A stretch of DNA of 34,848 nucleotides from Steroidobacteraceae bacterium (lineage in GTDB: Bacteria > Pseudomonadota > Gammaproteobacteria > Steroidobacterales > Steroidobacteraceae): assembly GCA_016844605.1 (NCBI GenBank), contig JAENJD010000012.1:1-34848 (forward strand), in the 5' to 3' direction. How positions within the stretch are numbered: the stretch's first letter is position 1; each line of letters opens with the position of its first letter. The notes beneath the pieces are model-generated. The model did not search any database, was not told the origin of the DNA, and saw only the letters and a program-made list of their open reading frames with translations. Shown piece by piece: positions 17,395 through 26,254 of the stretch. A program made the translations under genes and the position numbers.

Positions 17395-19022
17395 GCGCCG
17401 GCCCGCGTTCCGGTGTCAGCGAGTCTCGGAGTCCCGGGCGCGCCGAGCGCTGCGTCGAGCACGAGCTGGGTCTGCACGCCCGCGATGCCGTCCACGGAGA
17501 GACGCCGGCTGCGCTGGAAGTCCTCGACCAGGCGCTCGAGTTCGGCGTCGAACACGTCGTGCGAAGGATCGGAGACCGGCAGCCCGCCGAGTTGTTCGAG
17601 GCCATGGCGCAGCCATCGCACGTCCTCGCCGCGCATGCCGGCGCGCAATGGCCGCAGTTCGCTCGCCTGCGGGCGCCACAGGACCAGGAATTCGCCGAAC
17701 CAGTAATCCGCGAGCTCCGCGATCGGCACCTCGACCTCGCTTGCGCCGATCAGGAGCCGCGCCTGTCCCCGCTCGAGCCCCGAAAGGACTACCTGACGTG
17801 AGGAGTTCACGTCGTCGACCAGCGACAGGATGGCGGGGCGATTGATCAGCTTGAGTTGCGCGAGCGACCCGCGTTGCCAGACGCAGGTCAGGCCCTGATT
17901 CGCGGCCTGGACGCAGCCGAGGCCGTTGCCGGGCTGGTATTCGCCACCCCACATCCTGAAGAGCGAGCCAAATGCGGAATCCATCGTCGTGCCGGCGGCA
18001 TCGAGCGCGAGCAGCGCGCCGAGTTCCGGGCGTGGAGCCGGTGCAGGTGGAGGTGGCGCGGCTGCGGGTGCGATTTGGGCAGCAGCTGATTGCGGGGCGG
18101 CCGGCGTGGAGTCTTTGGCAGGCATCGCGCGCCAGATGGCGACGGCGAGAAGCGCGGCGCCTGCCGCTGCACCTGTAATCGCCGCCCAGCGCAGCCAGGG
18201 CGCCAGCACCGGACGACCATAGACTTCGCTCGCTGCGCGCCGCACGAGACCACCGGTCACGCGATGCTCTTCGCGCGTATAGGCACCGAGCAGGGCGCGA
18301 TCGGCGATGACATTGATGATGCGCGGCACGCCGCGTGACAACCTATGGAGTTCGCCGAGCGCAGCTGACGAGAACACGTCGCGGGTCGCGCCGGCTACTC
18401 GCAACCGATGGCGGATGTAGGCGATGGTCTGGGTGCGCCTGAGTGCTTCCAGGTGATAGCGGCCTGTCACGCGCTGCGCGAGCTGGCGCAACTCCGGTTT
18501 CGCGAGCACGGCGCGCAGTTCCGGCTGGCCGATCAGGAGGATCTGCAGCAGCTTCTGCGTCGCGGTCTCGAGATTGGTGAGCAGCCGCACCTGCTCAAGC
18601 ACGTCGGCGGAGAGGTTCTGCGCCTCATCCACCATCAGCACGACGCGGCGGCTGCGGCCATGCGCGTCGAGCAGGAAATGCGTCAGCAGGTCCACCAGCG
18701 ACTTGACGCTGCCGGCGGCTGCGGACGGTACCTGCACATGCAATTCGTCGCAGATGCACTGCAGGAATTCCGCGGGTGTGACGCGTGGATTGAGGATCAG
18801 CGCGACATCGCAGTGCGGCGGGAGTTGCTGCAGCAGGCTGCGCAGCACGGTGGTCTTGCCCGTGCCCACCTCGCCGGTCAGCTGGATGAATCCGCCGGCC
18901 TCGGCGATGCCATAGGCAAGATGCGCGAGCGCCTCCGCGTGCCGCTCACTGAGATAGAGGTAGCGGGGGTCGGGCGTGATCGCGAATGGCTTTTCGGTTA
19001 GACCAAAAAAGCTTGTGTACAT
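17391..19022 (-). CDS. gspA: GspA/ExeA-like AAA+ ATPase with periplasmic peptidoglycan-binding domain
   Basis: MYTSFFGLTEKPFAITPDPRYLYLSERHAEALAHLAYGI; Walker A GEVGTGKTT; Walker B VVLMVDEAQ; TM; C-terminal PG-binding motif MRGEDVRWLRHGLEQLGG...FQRSRRLSVDGIAGVQT. Overlaps gspB by 4 nt. Confidence 0.88.
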   Translation of the reverse strand: MYTSFFGLTEKPFAITPDPRYLYLSERHAEALAHLAYGIAEAGGFIQLTGEVGTGKTTVLRSLLQQLPPHCDVALILNPRVTPAEFLQCICDELHVQVPSAAAGSVKSLVDLLTHFLLDAHGRSRRVVLMVDEAQNLSADVLEQVRLLTNLETATQKLLQILLIGQPELRAVLAKPELRQLAQRVTGRYHLEALRRTQTIAYIRHRLRVAGATRDVFSSAALGELHRLSRGVPRIINVIADRALLGAYTREEHRVTGGLVRRAASEVYGRPVLAPWLRWAAITGAAAGAALLAVAIWRAMPAKDSTPAAPQSAAAQIAPAAAPPPPAPAPRPELGALLALDAAGTTMDSAFGSLFRMWGGEYQPGNGLGCVQAANQGLTCVWQRGSLAQLKLINRPAILSLVDDVNSSRQVVLSGLERGQARLLIGASEVEVPIAELADYWFGEFLVLWRPQASELRPLRAGMRGEDVRWLRHGLEQLGGLPVSDPSHDVFDAELERLVEDFQRSRRLSVDGIAGVQTQLVLDAALGAPGTPRLADTGTRAGA

Positions 19023-19166
19023 AGGGACTTACGAGTCCGGTCGGGCCTCCGACGGGGGACCATGATGCCTGCAGGCCGGGTGTAGCGCAAAGCCGCCTGC
19101 ACGAGGCTGGGGGCCTTGCCTGGGCACTGCCGTGGCAAGGCGCCTGCCTGTGGTTTGCGGCACTGC

Positions 19167-20324
19167 CTAGTCACTACCGCGCTTGACCGCTTCAGTGCCG
19201 TACTTGCCGCGGATGCGATCGAGCGCCTCGTCCAGTTTTCCGGACTCGTCGCTCTCGCGGGTCGTGAAGAGATCGAGCTGCTGCGCGGGCGCCAGGTCGC
19301 TGACGCCGACGCCGAGCAGGCGCACGGCGGCGCGCGGTTGCTCTTCGAGCCAGCGGTCGAGCAGTTCGGTTGCCACTTGCACGACCAGGCGCGTCTCCTG
19401 GGTTGGCGGGCTGAAACTCCTCTGGCGCGTATAGGTCTCGAAATCGCGCCGGCGGACCTTGATGCTGATCATGCCGGCCTTGAACTGCCGTGAACGCAGG
19501 CGTTCGGCCGTGCGATCGGCCAGGTGGGCCAGCCGTTGCCGCAGTTCCTCATGATCTTTGATATCGACGTCGAAGGTTTCCTCGGAGCTGATCTGTTTCT
19601 CGGGAGCATCGGAAACCACCGGGCGATCGTCAATGCCAGACGCGCGTTCGCGCATCTCGCGCGTCTCGCGCCGGAACAACGGCCACAGCACGGATTCCGG
19701 TGCGCGGCGCAACTGCCCGAGCGTGTGGATTCCCTGTTGCTCGAGTCGCGCCGCTGTCTTTGCGCCGATGCCGTGCAGCCGTCGCACCGGCATCGGGTCG
19801 AGTATCGTCGTGACTTCCCCCGGCCGGATCACCGCGAGTCCGTCGGGCTTGTTCATTTCCGACGCCAGTTTCGCGAGCAGCTTGTTGTGCGAGACGCCGA
19901 CCGAGGCCGTGAGCCCGCTGCGGACGCGGATGCGGCTCTTGATTTCGCGTGCCATCGCCTCGGCGCTGCCGAACAATCCGATGCTGCCGGTCACATCGAG
20001 AAACGCCTCGTCCAGCGACAGGCCTTCGACGAGGTCGGTGAATTCGCCGAAGATCTCGAATACCTGCTCCGAGACCGCGCGATAGCGCTTCATGCGCGGA
20101 CGCAGGACGATCGCGTGCGGGCAGCGTTTCAGCGCCTCGCGCATGGGCATTGCCGAATGCACGCCGAATCGGCGCACTTCGTAGCTCGCCGCGGCAACGA
20201 CACCGCGCCCGCCGGTGCCGCCGACGATGACAGGCTGGCCTGCGAGTTCCGGGTTGTCGAACTGCTCGACCGACGCGTAGAAAGCGTCCATGTCCACGTG
20301 CAGGATCGCGCGATGATCGCTCAT
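19167..20324 (-). CDS. dinB: DNA polymerase IV (DinB)
   Basis: MSDHRAILHVDMDAFYASVEQFDNPELAGQPVIVGG...GLSLDEAFLDVT...GVSHNKLLAKLASEMNKPDGL; Y-family polymerase. Start at 20324, overlapping the upstream stop. Confidence 0.95.
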   Translation of the reverse strand: MSDHRAILHVDMDAFYASVEQFDNPELAGQPVIVGGTGGRGVVAAASYEVRRFGVHSAMPMREALKRCPHAIVLRPRMKRYRAVSEQVFEIFGEFTDLVEGLSLDEAFLDVTGSIGLFGSAEAMAREIKSRIRVRSGLTASVGVSHNKLLAKLASEMNKPDGLAVIRPGEVTTILDPMPVRRLHGIGAKTAARLEQQGIHTLGQLRRAPESVLWPLFRRETREMRERASGIDDRPVVSDAPEKQISSEETFDVDIKDHEELRQRLAHLADRTAERLRSRQFKAGMISIKVRRRDFETYTRQRSFSPPTQETRLVVQVATELLDRWLEEQPRAAVRLLGVGVSDLAPAQQLDLFTTRESDESGKLDEALDRIRGKYGTEAVKRGSD

Positions 20325-21637
20325 GCGAGCGCAAGCGCGGTGTAGACGAAGCCCGCGAGCATGGTTATGCCGAGCAGGATGAAATAAATCGTTCCCAGGG
20401 CTGTGAACTTCAGCAGAGTCCTGAGCCGGCTCTCGCCATAGACGACGCGCATCGAGCGGAACACGTAATACGGCAGATAGGCGTACAGGATGAAGGTGAG
20501 AAAGCCGAAAAAACCAAACAGCGGCAGTTCGATCGTCGACAGCGCGATCGTCACGGCCGTTGTTGCGAGCAACAGGTAGATGAAAGCGTGGCTGTGAAGA
20601 AACAACACCAGGTGCTCGGCATAAAGCCGGCGGGGTCGTCGCCAATAGAAGAGCAGCGCCACCGCCGCCATCAGCGGCAGGAAAAGGAACATCAGCCTGG
20701 GCGCCGTGGCCACGAAATGCTCGAAGAGACGCACACCCCCGTCGGCCGCGGCACTTCTGCACGCCCGGCTCAGCGGTTCGCTGACCGTACCGATCAGCGG
20801 CAGCGACAAATTGATATCGCAATCCTTGCGCCCGGACTTCGGCAGGTTCTCTGCCAGCGCGGGATCAACACCGGCTTTCGCCAGCTCTTCGCGGATATCC
20901 TTGCCCAATTCGGCTGATACCTCATCGGGCGGAGCGCCGGGCGCATTCTCCGGTGGCTTGATGGTGACCGGTGCGGTGACTGCCTGGTCATCGTCATCGA
21001 TGTGCACCAGATCCTTGTCCGGCAGCAGCGCCGAAAGCGCGAAAAACAGGATGCTGACGACGAGGTAGAGCCGGAATGGCGGCAGGTAGCTCTGGTGCCG
21101 ACCCGCGATGAATTCCCGCGTGAGTTCGCCGGGTTTCAGTATCAGCAGTTTGAGCGTCTGCCAGGCGCGGCTGTCGAGGTGCAGCAGGGAGTGCGTGACA
21201 TCGCCCGCCACTTCGCGCATGGACAGCACGTGCACATCGGCGTTCTGGCCGCAGGCGCGGCAGTATTTCCCGATGATCGGCGTCCCACAGTTGAGGCAGC
21301 GCGCAGGCTCCAGCGCCGCCGGAACGATGTCCTCGCGCGGCTTGAAGACGCGCCGCTCGCATTGCACGCGTCCGCTGAAGCGCTGCAGAGTCTCGGTGCG
21401 GATCCGCGTCGCGCTGTTCTCGAGGTAATGGTCAAGGGCGGCCAGACTCTCGACCCGGTACTGGACGCGCCGGCGCTGGCGCTCGCCCGACGGCGTTTCG
21501 GTCGACTGGATGCTCGCGCCCAGGAAGCCGGCACAGGCCAGCACGTCGCGGACGTGACCCGGCAGCCACGCGTCGTAGTCCGCGACGATGTCCGGGTCGA
21601 GTTGGCACTCGACTTCGTATATGACGTTGGATGACAA
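20321..21637 (-). CDS. DUF4286-like plus DUF3667-like fusion membrane protein
   Basis: 438 aa; N-terminus MSSNVIYEVECQLDPDIVADYDAWLPGHVRDVLACAGFLGASI (DUF4286-like); then zinc-ribbon CLNCGTPIIGKYCRACGQ, SRAWQTLKLLILKPGELTREFIAGRHQSYLPPFRLYLVVSILFF (DUF3667-like) and C-terminal TMs. Confidence 0.8.
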   Translation of the reverse strand: MSSNVIYEVECQLDPDIVADYDAWLPGHVRDVLACAGFLGASIQSTETPSGERQRRRVQYRVESLAALDHYLENSATRIRTETLQRFSGRVQCERRVFKPREDIVPAALEPARCLNCGTPIIGKYCRACGQNADVHVLSMREVAGDVTHSLLHLDSRAWQTLKLLILKPGELTREFIAGRHQSYLPPFRLYLVVSILFFALSALLPDKDLVHIDDDDQAVTAPVTIKPPENAPGAPPDEVSAELGKDIREELAKAGVDPALAENLPKSGRKDCDINLSLPLIGTVSEPLSRACRSAAADGGVRLFEHFVATAPRLMFLFLPLMAAVALLFYWRRPRRLYAEHLVLFLHSHAFIYLLLATTAVTIALSTIELPLFGFFGFLTFILYAYLPYYVFRSMRVVYGESRLRTLLKFTALGTIYFILLGITMLAGFVYTALALA

Positions 21638-21674
21638 GCTGCGGCTCGTTTCGAGCGACAGCGCAGATCTTAGC

Positions 21675-22340
21675 TCAGCACACCTGCAGGCGCTCGATAT
21701 GCCTGAGTTTCCCGAAGTCCGTCAATCGGTAGAACCGCCTCAGGTCGGCCTGCCAGCTTCCATCCCCGGACCGGCATAACGCCCTCAGCCGCGGTTCCAG
21801 CTTCGCGCAGAATCGTGCCGCATAGCGGCTGGAGCGCCGGTAAAGCGATTCGCGGCCGGCGGCAAGCCGGGGGTCGACGCGCGCGCGCTGGAACAGCAGC
21901 GAATGCAGTTCGGCAGGAAAGCGATGCGGGTCGCGCCGGTGAAGCAACAGGAAGCTCGCGACGTACTTGTCGATCTCGGCCTGCAGCTCGAGGGTCAGCA
22001 GCGACACCTGACGGTCGTGCTCCGCATGATGGGCGACGCAGAGAAAATGGCTGACACCCTCGAGTGCCGTCCAGAAGTCGGCGACATTGCCCTGGTGCAG
22101 TCCTTCATTGGGGTCGTGCACCTGCAACCGATCGAGCATCTCGTGGTCGAGGAACAGCGACATGCAGAGCTCGTCATCGACGGTCGTGACGAAGAGTTGC
22201 TCGTCGCCCGGCGCGTCCTGGCAGGAGCCAGGCAGCGCCTGCCGGTCCGTGACAAGGAAGTCCGCGACGCGGCAGTCGACGCGGAGATCGTAGATCCCGG
22301 TCAGCAACAGCTCGAGTCGCTCAAGTGCTGCGACACCCAT
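21675..22340 (-). CDS. Conserved-looking hypothetical protein
   Basis: 221 aa ORF, ATG start, 1 nt after the upstream gene's stop; no family recognised. Confidence 0.7.
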   Translation of the reverse strand: MGVAALERLELLLTGIYDLRVDCRVADFLVTDRQALPGSCQDAPGDEQLFVTTVDDELCMSLFLDHEMLDRLQVHDPNEGLHQGNVADFWTALEGVSHFLCVAHHAEHDRQVSLLTLELQAEIDKYVASFLLLHRRDPHRFPAELHSLLFQRARVDPRLAAGRESLYRRSSRYAARFCAKLEPRLRALCRSGDGSWQADLRRFYRLTDFGKLRHIERLQVC

Positions 22341-22341
22341 G

Positions 22342-22959
22342 TCAGTGCGCGATCGCGCCGGAAGAATGCGGCTGTATGCCGAGGCGCATCAACAGGCGGT
22401 GGGCACGCCGGCTGCCGGTCTTGTGCCAGAGTTCATAGAGGCGCAGCACGTCGCGCTGGGAGCGTGTGACCGCGCTCTCGCTGATATCATTCAGCGCATC
22501 GACGAGCGGCTGGAACTTGTCCTCGAGTTCGGCGAAGACGGTCGCGAGCGCGCGCCTTGGGCCGCGCTGCGGCGTCTGCGCGAGCGCTCCATAGGCACGA
22601 CCGCCCATGGCGATGTGGTAGTCGATGTCCACGAGGCGGCGCGGAAATCCATTCGCGAGGAATCCGGAGACGAACAGTGCGACGTCGCCGAGGCGCTGGA
22701 GCGTGCGAAAACGGCGTTCGTCATCCCGGGTCTCGAGGGCTTCCGCAAGCAGCAGTGCGAGCGGCTTCAGGCGCGCGCCATCGGGGCCTGGTTCGAAGAG
22801 CACCTCAGTGCGGGCGAACATGGCGAGCATGTTCACGACGTAGTGTTCGGTGTGATCCTTGACCCGCAGGCGCTGCTGCTCGAGCGCGGTCGAGAGCGCC
22901 TCGCGAAAGAATTCGCGAACGTCGGAGACCGTCAGGAGCCCGGCATCGCTGGGAGGCAT
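22342..22959 (-). CDS. Conserved-looking hypothetical protein
   Basis: 205 aa ORF: MPPSDAGLLTVSDVREFFREALSTALEQQRLRVKDHTEHYVVNMLAMFAR...; mostly helical composition; same operon as 21675..22340. Confidence 0.72.
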   Translation of the reverse strand: MPPSDAGLLTVSDVREFFREALSTALEQQRLRVKDHTEHYVVNMLAMFARTEVLFEPGPDGARLKPLALLLAEALETRDDERRFRTLQRLGDVALFVSGFLANGFPRRLVDIDYHIAMGGRAYGALAQTPQRGPRRALATVFAELEDKFQPLVDALNDISESAVTRSQRDVLRLYELWHKTGSRRAHRLLMRLGIQPHSSGAIAH

Positions 22960-23102
22960 CGCTTACCCCGTATCGACAGGGCCAGTTGTACCCTGATTAC
23001 GGGATAATTCTGCAGAGCGCGTCGCAGCTTGTCGTGGCAGTCAATGCTGCCGAGTGCTCACGAGGGCGGTAATTGTGATCGGGTACCCGGTCGCGCAGAA
23101 GC

Positions 23103-25586
23103 TCAGGCCACCCGCGTGCTGCCGCCGTCGAGCTGGATCTCGTAGGTCGACCCGGCGACGAGCTCGCGCGGATCGAAATCATCCACATTGATGATGTCCA
23201 TGACCTTGCGGTCGTACTCGCGCAGTTGCGCAGCCTCGGCCTCGCTGATGATGCCGGCGGCCTGTGCCTCGCGGATCTGGCCCGGCAGGTCGAGTGCCGT
23301 CACGCGGCCGGTCTTGACGCCCTCGACGCGGATCCGCTTCTCGATCGGTTCCGCCGCGATCGCGAATTCCATCGCCTGCTGCACGAGGCCAAGATGATTG
23401 GTCGGCTCGAGCGTGCGGTAAATGTACTGGCATAGCCGCTCGCGCGCTTCGCCGGGGTTCATCACCAGTTCCGAAATCCGCGGATTCAGCCGGTCACTCG
23501 GTGCCGAATAGGTCAGGCCGCGCGGGAAGATCAGGACCCGCATCAGTGTGGCGAGCCAGCGCACCGGGAAATTGCGCAGGAAGCTGTGCAGCTGCTCCTG
23601 GGCCTGGTACAGCAACTGGCGGCAGGCGTATTCGACCAGCGGCAGGTCGGCCTCCGGTCGGCCCTGGTTCTCGTAATGCTTCAGCACCATCGACGCCAGG
23701 TACATCGAGGACAGCACGTCGCCAAGCCGTGCGGACAGGGTCTCCTTCTTCTTCAGGTAGCCGCCAAGCGACAGCATCGCGACATCGGTCGCGAACGCAA
23801 ATGAAGCGCTGAAGCGGTTGATGTGCTCGTAGTAGCGAGTCGTCGGACCCTTGATGGGCGACTTGACGATGCGCGACAGCGTGATCGCACCGAAGAACGA
23901 GCGCACGGCATTCGAAATCGTGAAGCCGATATGGCCGAAGAGCGCGCTGTCGAAGTCGCGCACGCCGCGCGCATGATCCGGATCCTTCGCGGCATTCATC
24001 TCCTTCAGCACCCAGGGATGACAGCGCACGGCCCCCTGTCCGAAGATGATGAGACTGCGTGTCAGGATATTGGCGCCCTCGACGGTGATGCTGACCGGCA
24101 CGGCCTGGTAGCCGCGGCCAAGGTAGTTCTTCGGGCCGAGCATGATGCCCTTGCCGCCCTGCACGTCCATCGCGTCGTTTGCGATCATCCGTCCGAATTC
24201 GGTGATGTGATACTTCAGGATGCCAGCCGGCACGGAGGGTTTTTCGCCGCCATCGATCGCGCCGGTCGTCACCGAACGCGCCGCATCCATGATGTAGGTG
24301 CGCGCCGCCATGCGGGCGATCACTGCCTCGACGCCCTCGAAGCGCCCGATCGGCATGTTGAACTGCCGCCGGATGCGGGCATAGGCGCCGGTCGAGTACA
24401 CGGCGCCCTTGGCGCCGCCGGTCGCGATCGAGGGCAGCGAAATGCAGCGCCCGACCGAAAGCTGCTCGACCAGCATGCGCCAGCCCTGTCCGGCCATCTT
24501 CGTGCCGCCGATGACGGCATCGAGCGGCACGAATACGTCGCGGCCAAGGATCGGCCCGTTCTGGAACGGATTGTTGAGCGACAAATGCCGCCGGCCGATC
24601 GTGATGCCCGGCGTGTTGCGCGGAACCAGTGCCACCGTGATTCCATAATCCGTCCCAACGCCGCCCAGCAGTTTTTCGGGATCGAACAGGCGGAACGCGA
24701 GCCCGATAATCGTCGCGATCGGCGCGAGCGTGATGTAACGCTTGGAGAAATTGAGCCGGATACCAGTGATCTCGCGGCCCTGGTAAAAGCCCTTGCAGAC
24801 GATGCCGGTATCAGGGAGTGAACCCGCATCGGAACCCACGCGTGGGCCGGTCAGGCCGAAGCAGGGAATCTCGTCGCCTCGCGCGAGCCGTGGCAGGAAA
24901 TGGTTCTTCTGTTCCTCGCTGCCGTAATGCAGCAGGAGTTCCGCCGGACCGAGCGAATTCGGGACGACGATTGTTGAAGCAGCCGTGGCGGAACGGCTCG
25001 CGATCTTCACGACCACGCAGGAATGCGCGTAGGCCGAGAATTCCAGCCCGCCGAACTTCTTCGGGATGATCATCGCCCAGAAGCCCTTCTTCTTGATGAA
25101 GTCGAAGACTTCGGGCGGCAGGTCGGCGCGTCGGTGGGTGATGTCCCAGTCGTCGATCATCCGGCAGAGTTCGTCGCAGGGCCCGTCGATGAACGCCTGT
25201 TCCTCGGCCGTCAGCACCGGCGCCTTCGCGGAGAGCAGCTTGTTCCAGTCAGGCCCGCCGGTGAACAACTCGCCGTCCCACCAGACGGTGCCGGCCTCGA
25301 GCGCCTCCCGCTCGGTCGTGGACATCGACGGCAACATGCGCTTGTACACGCGCAGGAACCGGCGCGAGATCAATGAGCGCCGCAACGGGCGGATGTTCAG
25401 CAGCAGTTGCGGCGTGAAGAGTGCCCACAGTACGGCTTTCCACCAGATCGGCCCGGCGCCGAAAATCGTGTAGCCGACGAGCAGCACGCCGAGCACGATG
25501 GTCGCCTTCACGAAGCCCGCGCGCTGGTAGGCGAGCCACAGCACCAGGCTGACGAACAACAGCAACCAGAGGGCTGACACCATCAC
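23103..25586 (-). CDS. fadE: Acyl-CoA dehydrogenase, FadE-type
   Basis: 827 aa; N-terminal TMs; FGLTGPRVGSDAGSLPDTGIVCKG, IMLGPKNYLGRGYQAVPVSITVEGANILTRSLIIFGQGAVRCHPWV, C-terminal DUF1974-like region. AAGGAGG SD before the start. Confidence 0.93.
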   Translation of the reverse strand: MMVSALWLLLFVSLVLWLAYQRAGFVKATIVLGVLLVGYTIFGAGPIWWKAVLWALFTPQLLLNIRPLRRSLISRRFLRVYKRMLPSMSTTEREALEAGTVWWDGELFTGGPDWNKLLSAKAPVLTAEEQAFIDGPCDELCRMIDDWDITHRRADLPPEVFDFIKKKGFWAMIIPKKFGGLEFSAYAHSCVVVKIASRSATAASTIVVPNSLGPAELLLHYGSEEQKNHFLPRLARGDEIPCFGLTGPRVGSDAGSLPDTGIVCKGFYQGREITGIRLNFSKRYITLAPIATIIGLAFRLFDPEKLLGGVGTDYGITVALVPRNTPGITIGRRHLSLNNPFQNGPILGRDVFVPLDAVIGGTKMAGQGWRMLVEQLSVGRCISLPSIATGGAKGAVYSTGAYARIRRQFNMPIGRFEGVEAVIARMAARTYIMDAARSVTTGAIDGGEKPSVPAGILKYHITEFGRMIANDAMDVQGGKGIMLGPKNYLGRGYQAVPVSITVEGANILTRSLIIFGQGAVRCHPWVLKEMNAAKDPDHARGVRDFDSALFGHIGFTISNAVRSFFGAITLSRIVKSPIKGPTTRYYEHINRFSASFAFATDVAMLSLGGYLKKKETLSARLGDVLSSMYLASMVLKHYENQGRPEADLPLVEYACRQLLYQAQEQLHSFLRNFPVRWLATLMRVLIFPRGLTYSAPSDRLNPRISELVMNPGEARERLCQYIYRTLEPTNHLGLVQQAMEFAIAAEPIEKRIRVEGVKTGRVTALDLPGQIREAQAAGIISEAEAAQLREYDRKVMDIINVDDFDPRELVAGSTYEIQLDGGSTRVA

Positions 25587-25672
25587 GCCTCCTTATACAA
25601 CGATCAGGATGGGATGCGGGATTAGGGCATGCACCCTAGGTCGCAGGCCGTATTTCAGGTAGTTTGCAGTGC

Positions 25673-25702
25673 AAAAAAGAAGCCGGCGCGATCGCCGGCT
25701 TC
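25673..25702 (-). terminator. Rho-independent terminator of the 25728..26189 gene
   Basis: Minus strand reads GAAGCCGGCG-ATCG-CGCCGGCTTC followed by TTTTTT: perfect 10-bp GC-rich stem, 4-nt loop, T6 tract, about 25 bp beyond the stop codon. Confidence 0.88.
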
Positions 25703-25727
25703 CATGGTTGTCGGCTGAATTACCGGC

Positions 25728-26189
25728 TTACGAAGCAGGCTTCAACATCACCTCGCGGACATATTCCGTGCCGAGGTAGGTGCGCATCTCCAGCCGCGGA
25801 CTCGCAAGCTCCCGCTGCTTGTCGTTGTCACCGGTCGCCCAGTGCTTGGCTGAAATCGCCTCGAACTTGTCGTCGTCGCCCTTGTTGTAGTCGAGCGCCT
25901 TGCCGTAGCTCGAGTAGAGCGTGCAGAACAGCACGTCGTAATCGTTGGGATCGCTAGGCGCCTTGACGAACGTCTTGAAGTCGAGGATCAGGCCCTGTTT
26001 CTTCGCTTCGGCATTGATCGGCTCCGAATGAGCGCGAATCCACTTGATATAGGTGTCGTACATGCCGGGAGTGGTCCGGTACGAACTGCATTGCCAGACC
26101 GGGCCCTCGTTCCAGTGTTCCTGCGCCTGCGAGATCGCAGGAGTCAAAAGCGCGCACGCGGCCAGGAGGCCGAAAATTCTCGATTTCAT
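25728..26189 (-). CDS. Hypothetical secreted protein
   Basis: 153 aa; signal peptide MKSRIFGLLAACALLTPAISQAQE; followed by a strong terminator. Confidence 0.75.
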   Translation of the reverse strand: MKSRIFGLLAACALLTPAISQAQEHWNEGPVWQCSSYRTTPGMYDTYIKWIRAHSEPINAEAKKQGLILDFKTFVKAPSDPNDYDVLFCTLYSSYGKALDYNKGDDDKFEAISAKHWATGDNDKQRELASPRLEMRTYLGTEYVREVMLKPAS

Positions 26190-26254
26190 GGATTTCCCTC
26201 AGTACTTGTTTTGAGCCTGCCGATGCGGCAGGTGTGAGCGCCATCTTACGCCTA

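Noticed and set aside
19023-19166. Possible LexA box near dinB
   Set aside because: No recognisable LexA palindrome seen there, and dinB is transcribed from beyond its upstream neighbour.
22996-23095. Small RNA in the gap upstream of the hypothetical pair
   Set aside because: Only weak short dyads and no terminator-like end; not enough support.
23823-24821. 332-aa plus-strand ORF antisense to fadE
   Set aside because: Shadow ORF; the opposite strand is an unambiguous FadE.
26216-26232. Hairpin CCTGCCG-ATG-CGGCAGG between ggt-like gene and 25728 gene, considered as a terminator
   Set aside because: Neither strand shows a following T-tract (minus strand continues CTCAAAAC), so it does not meet the terminator criterion.
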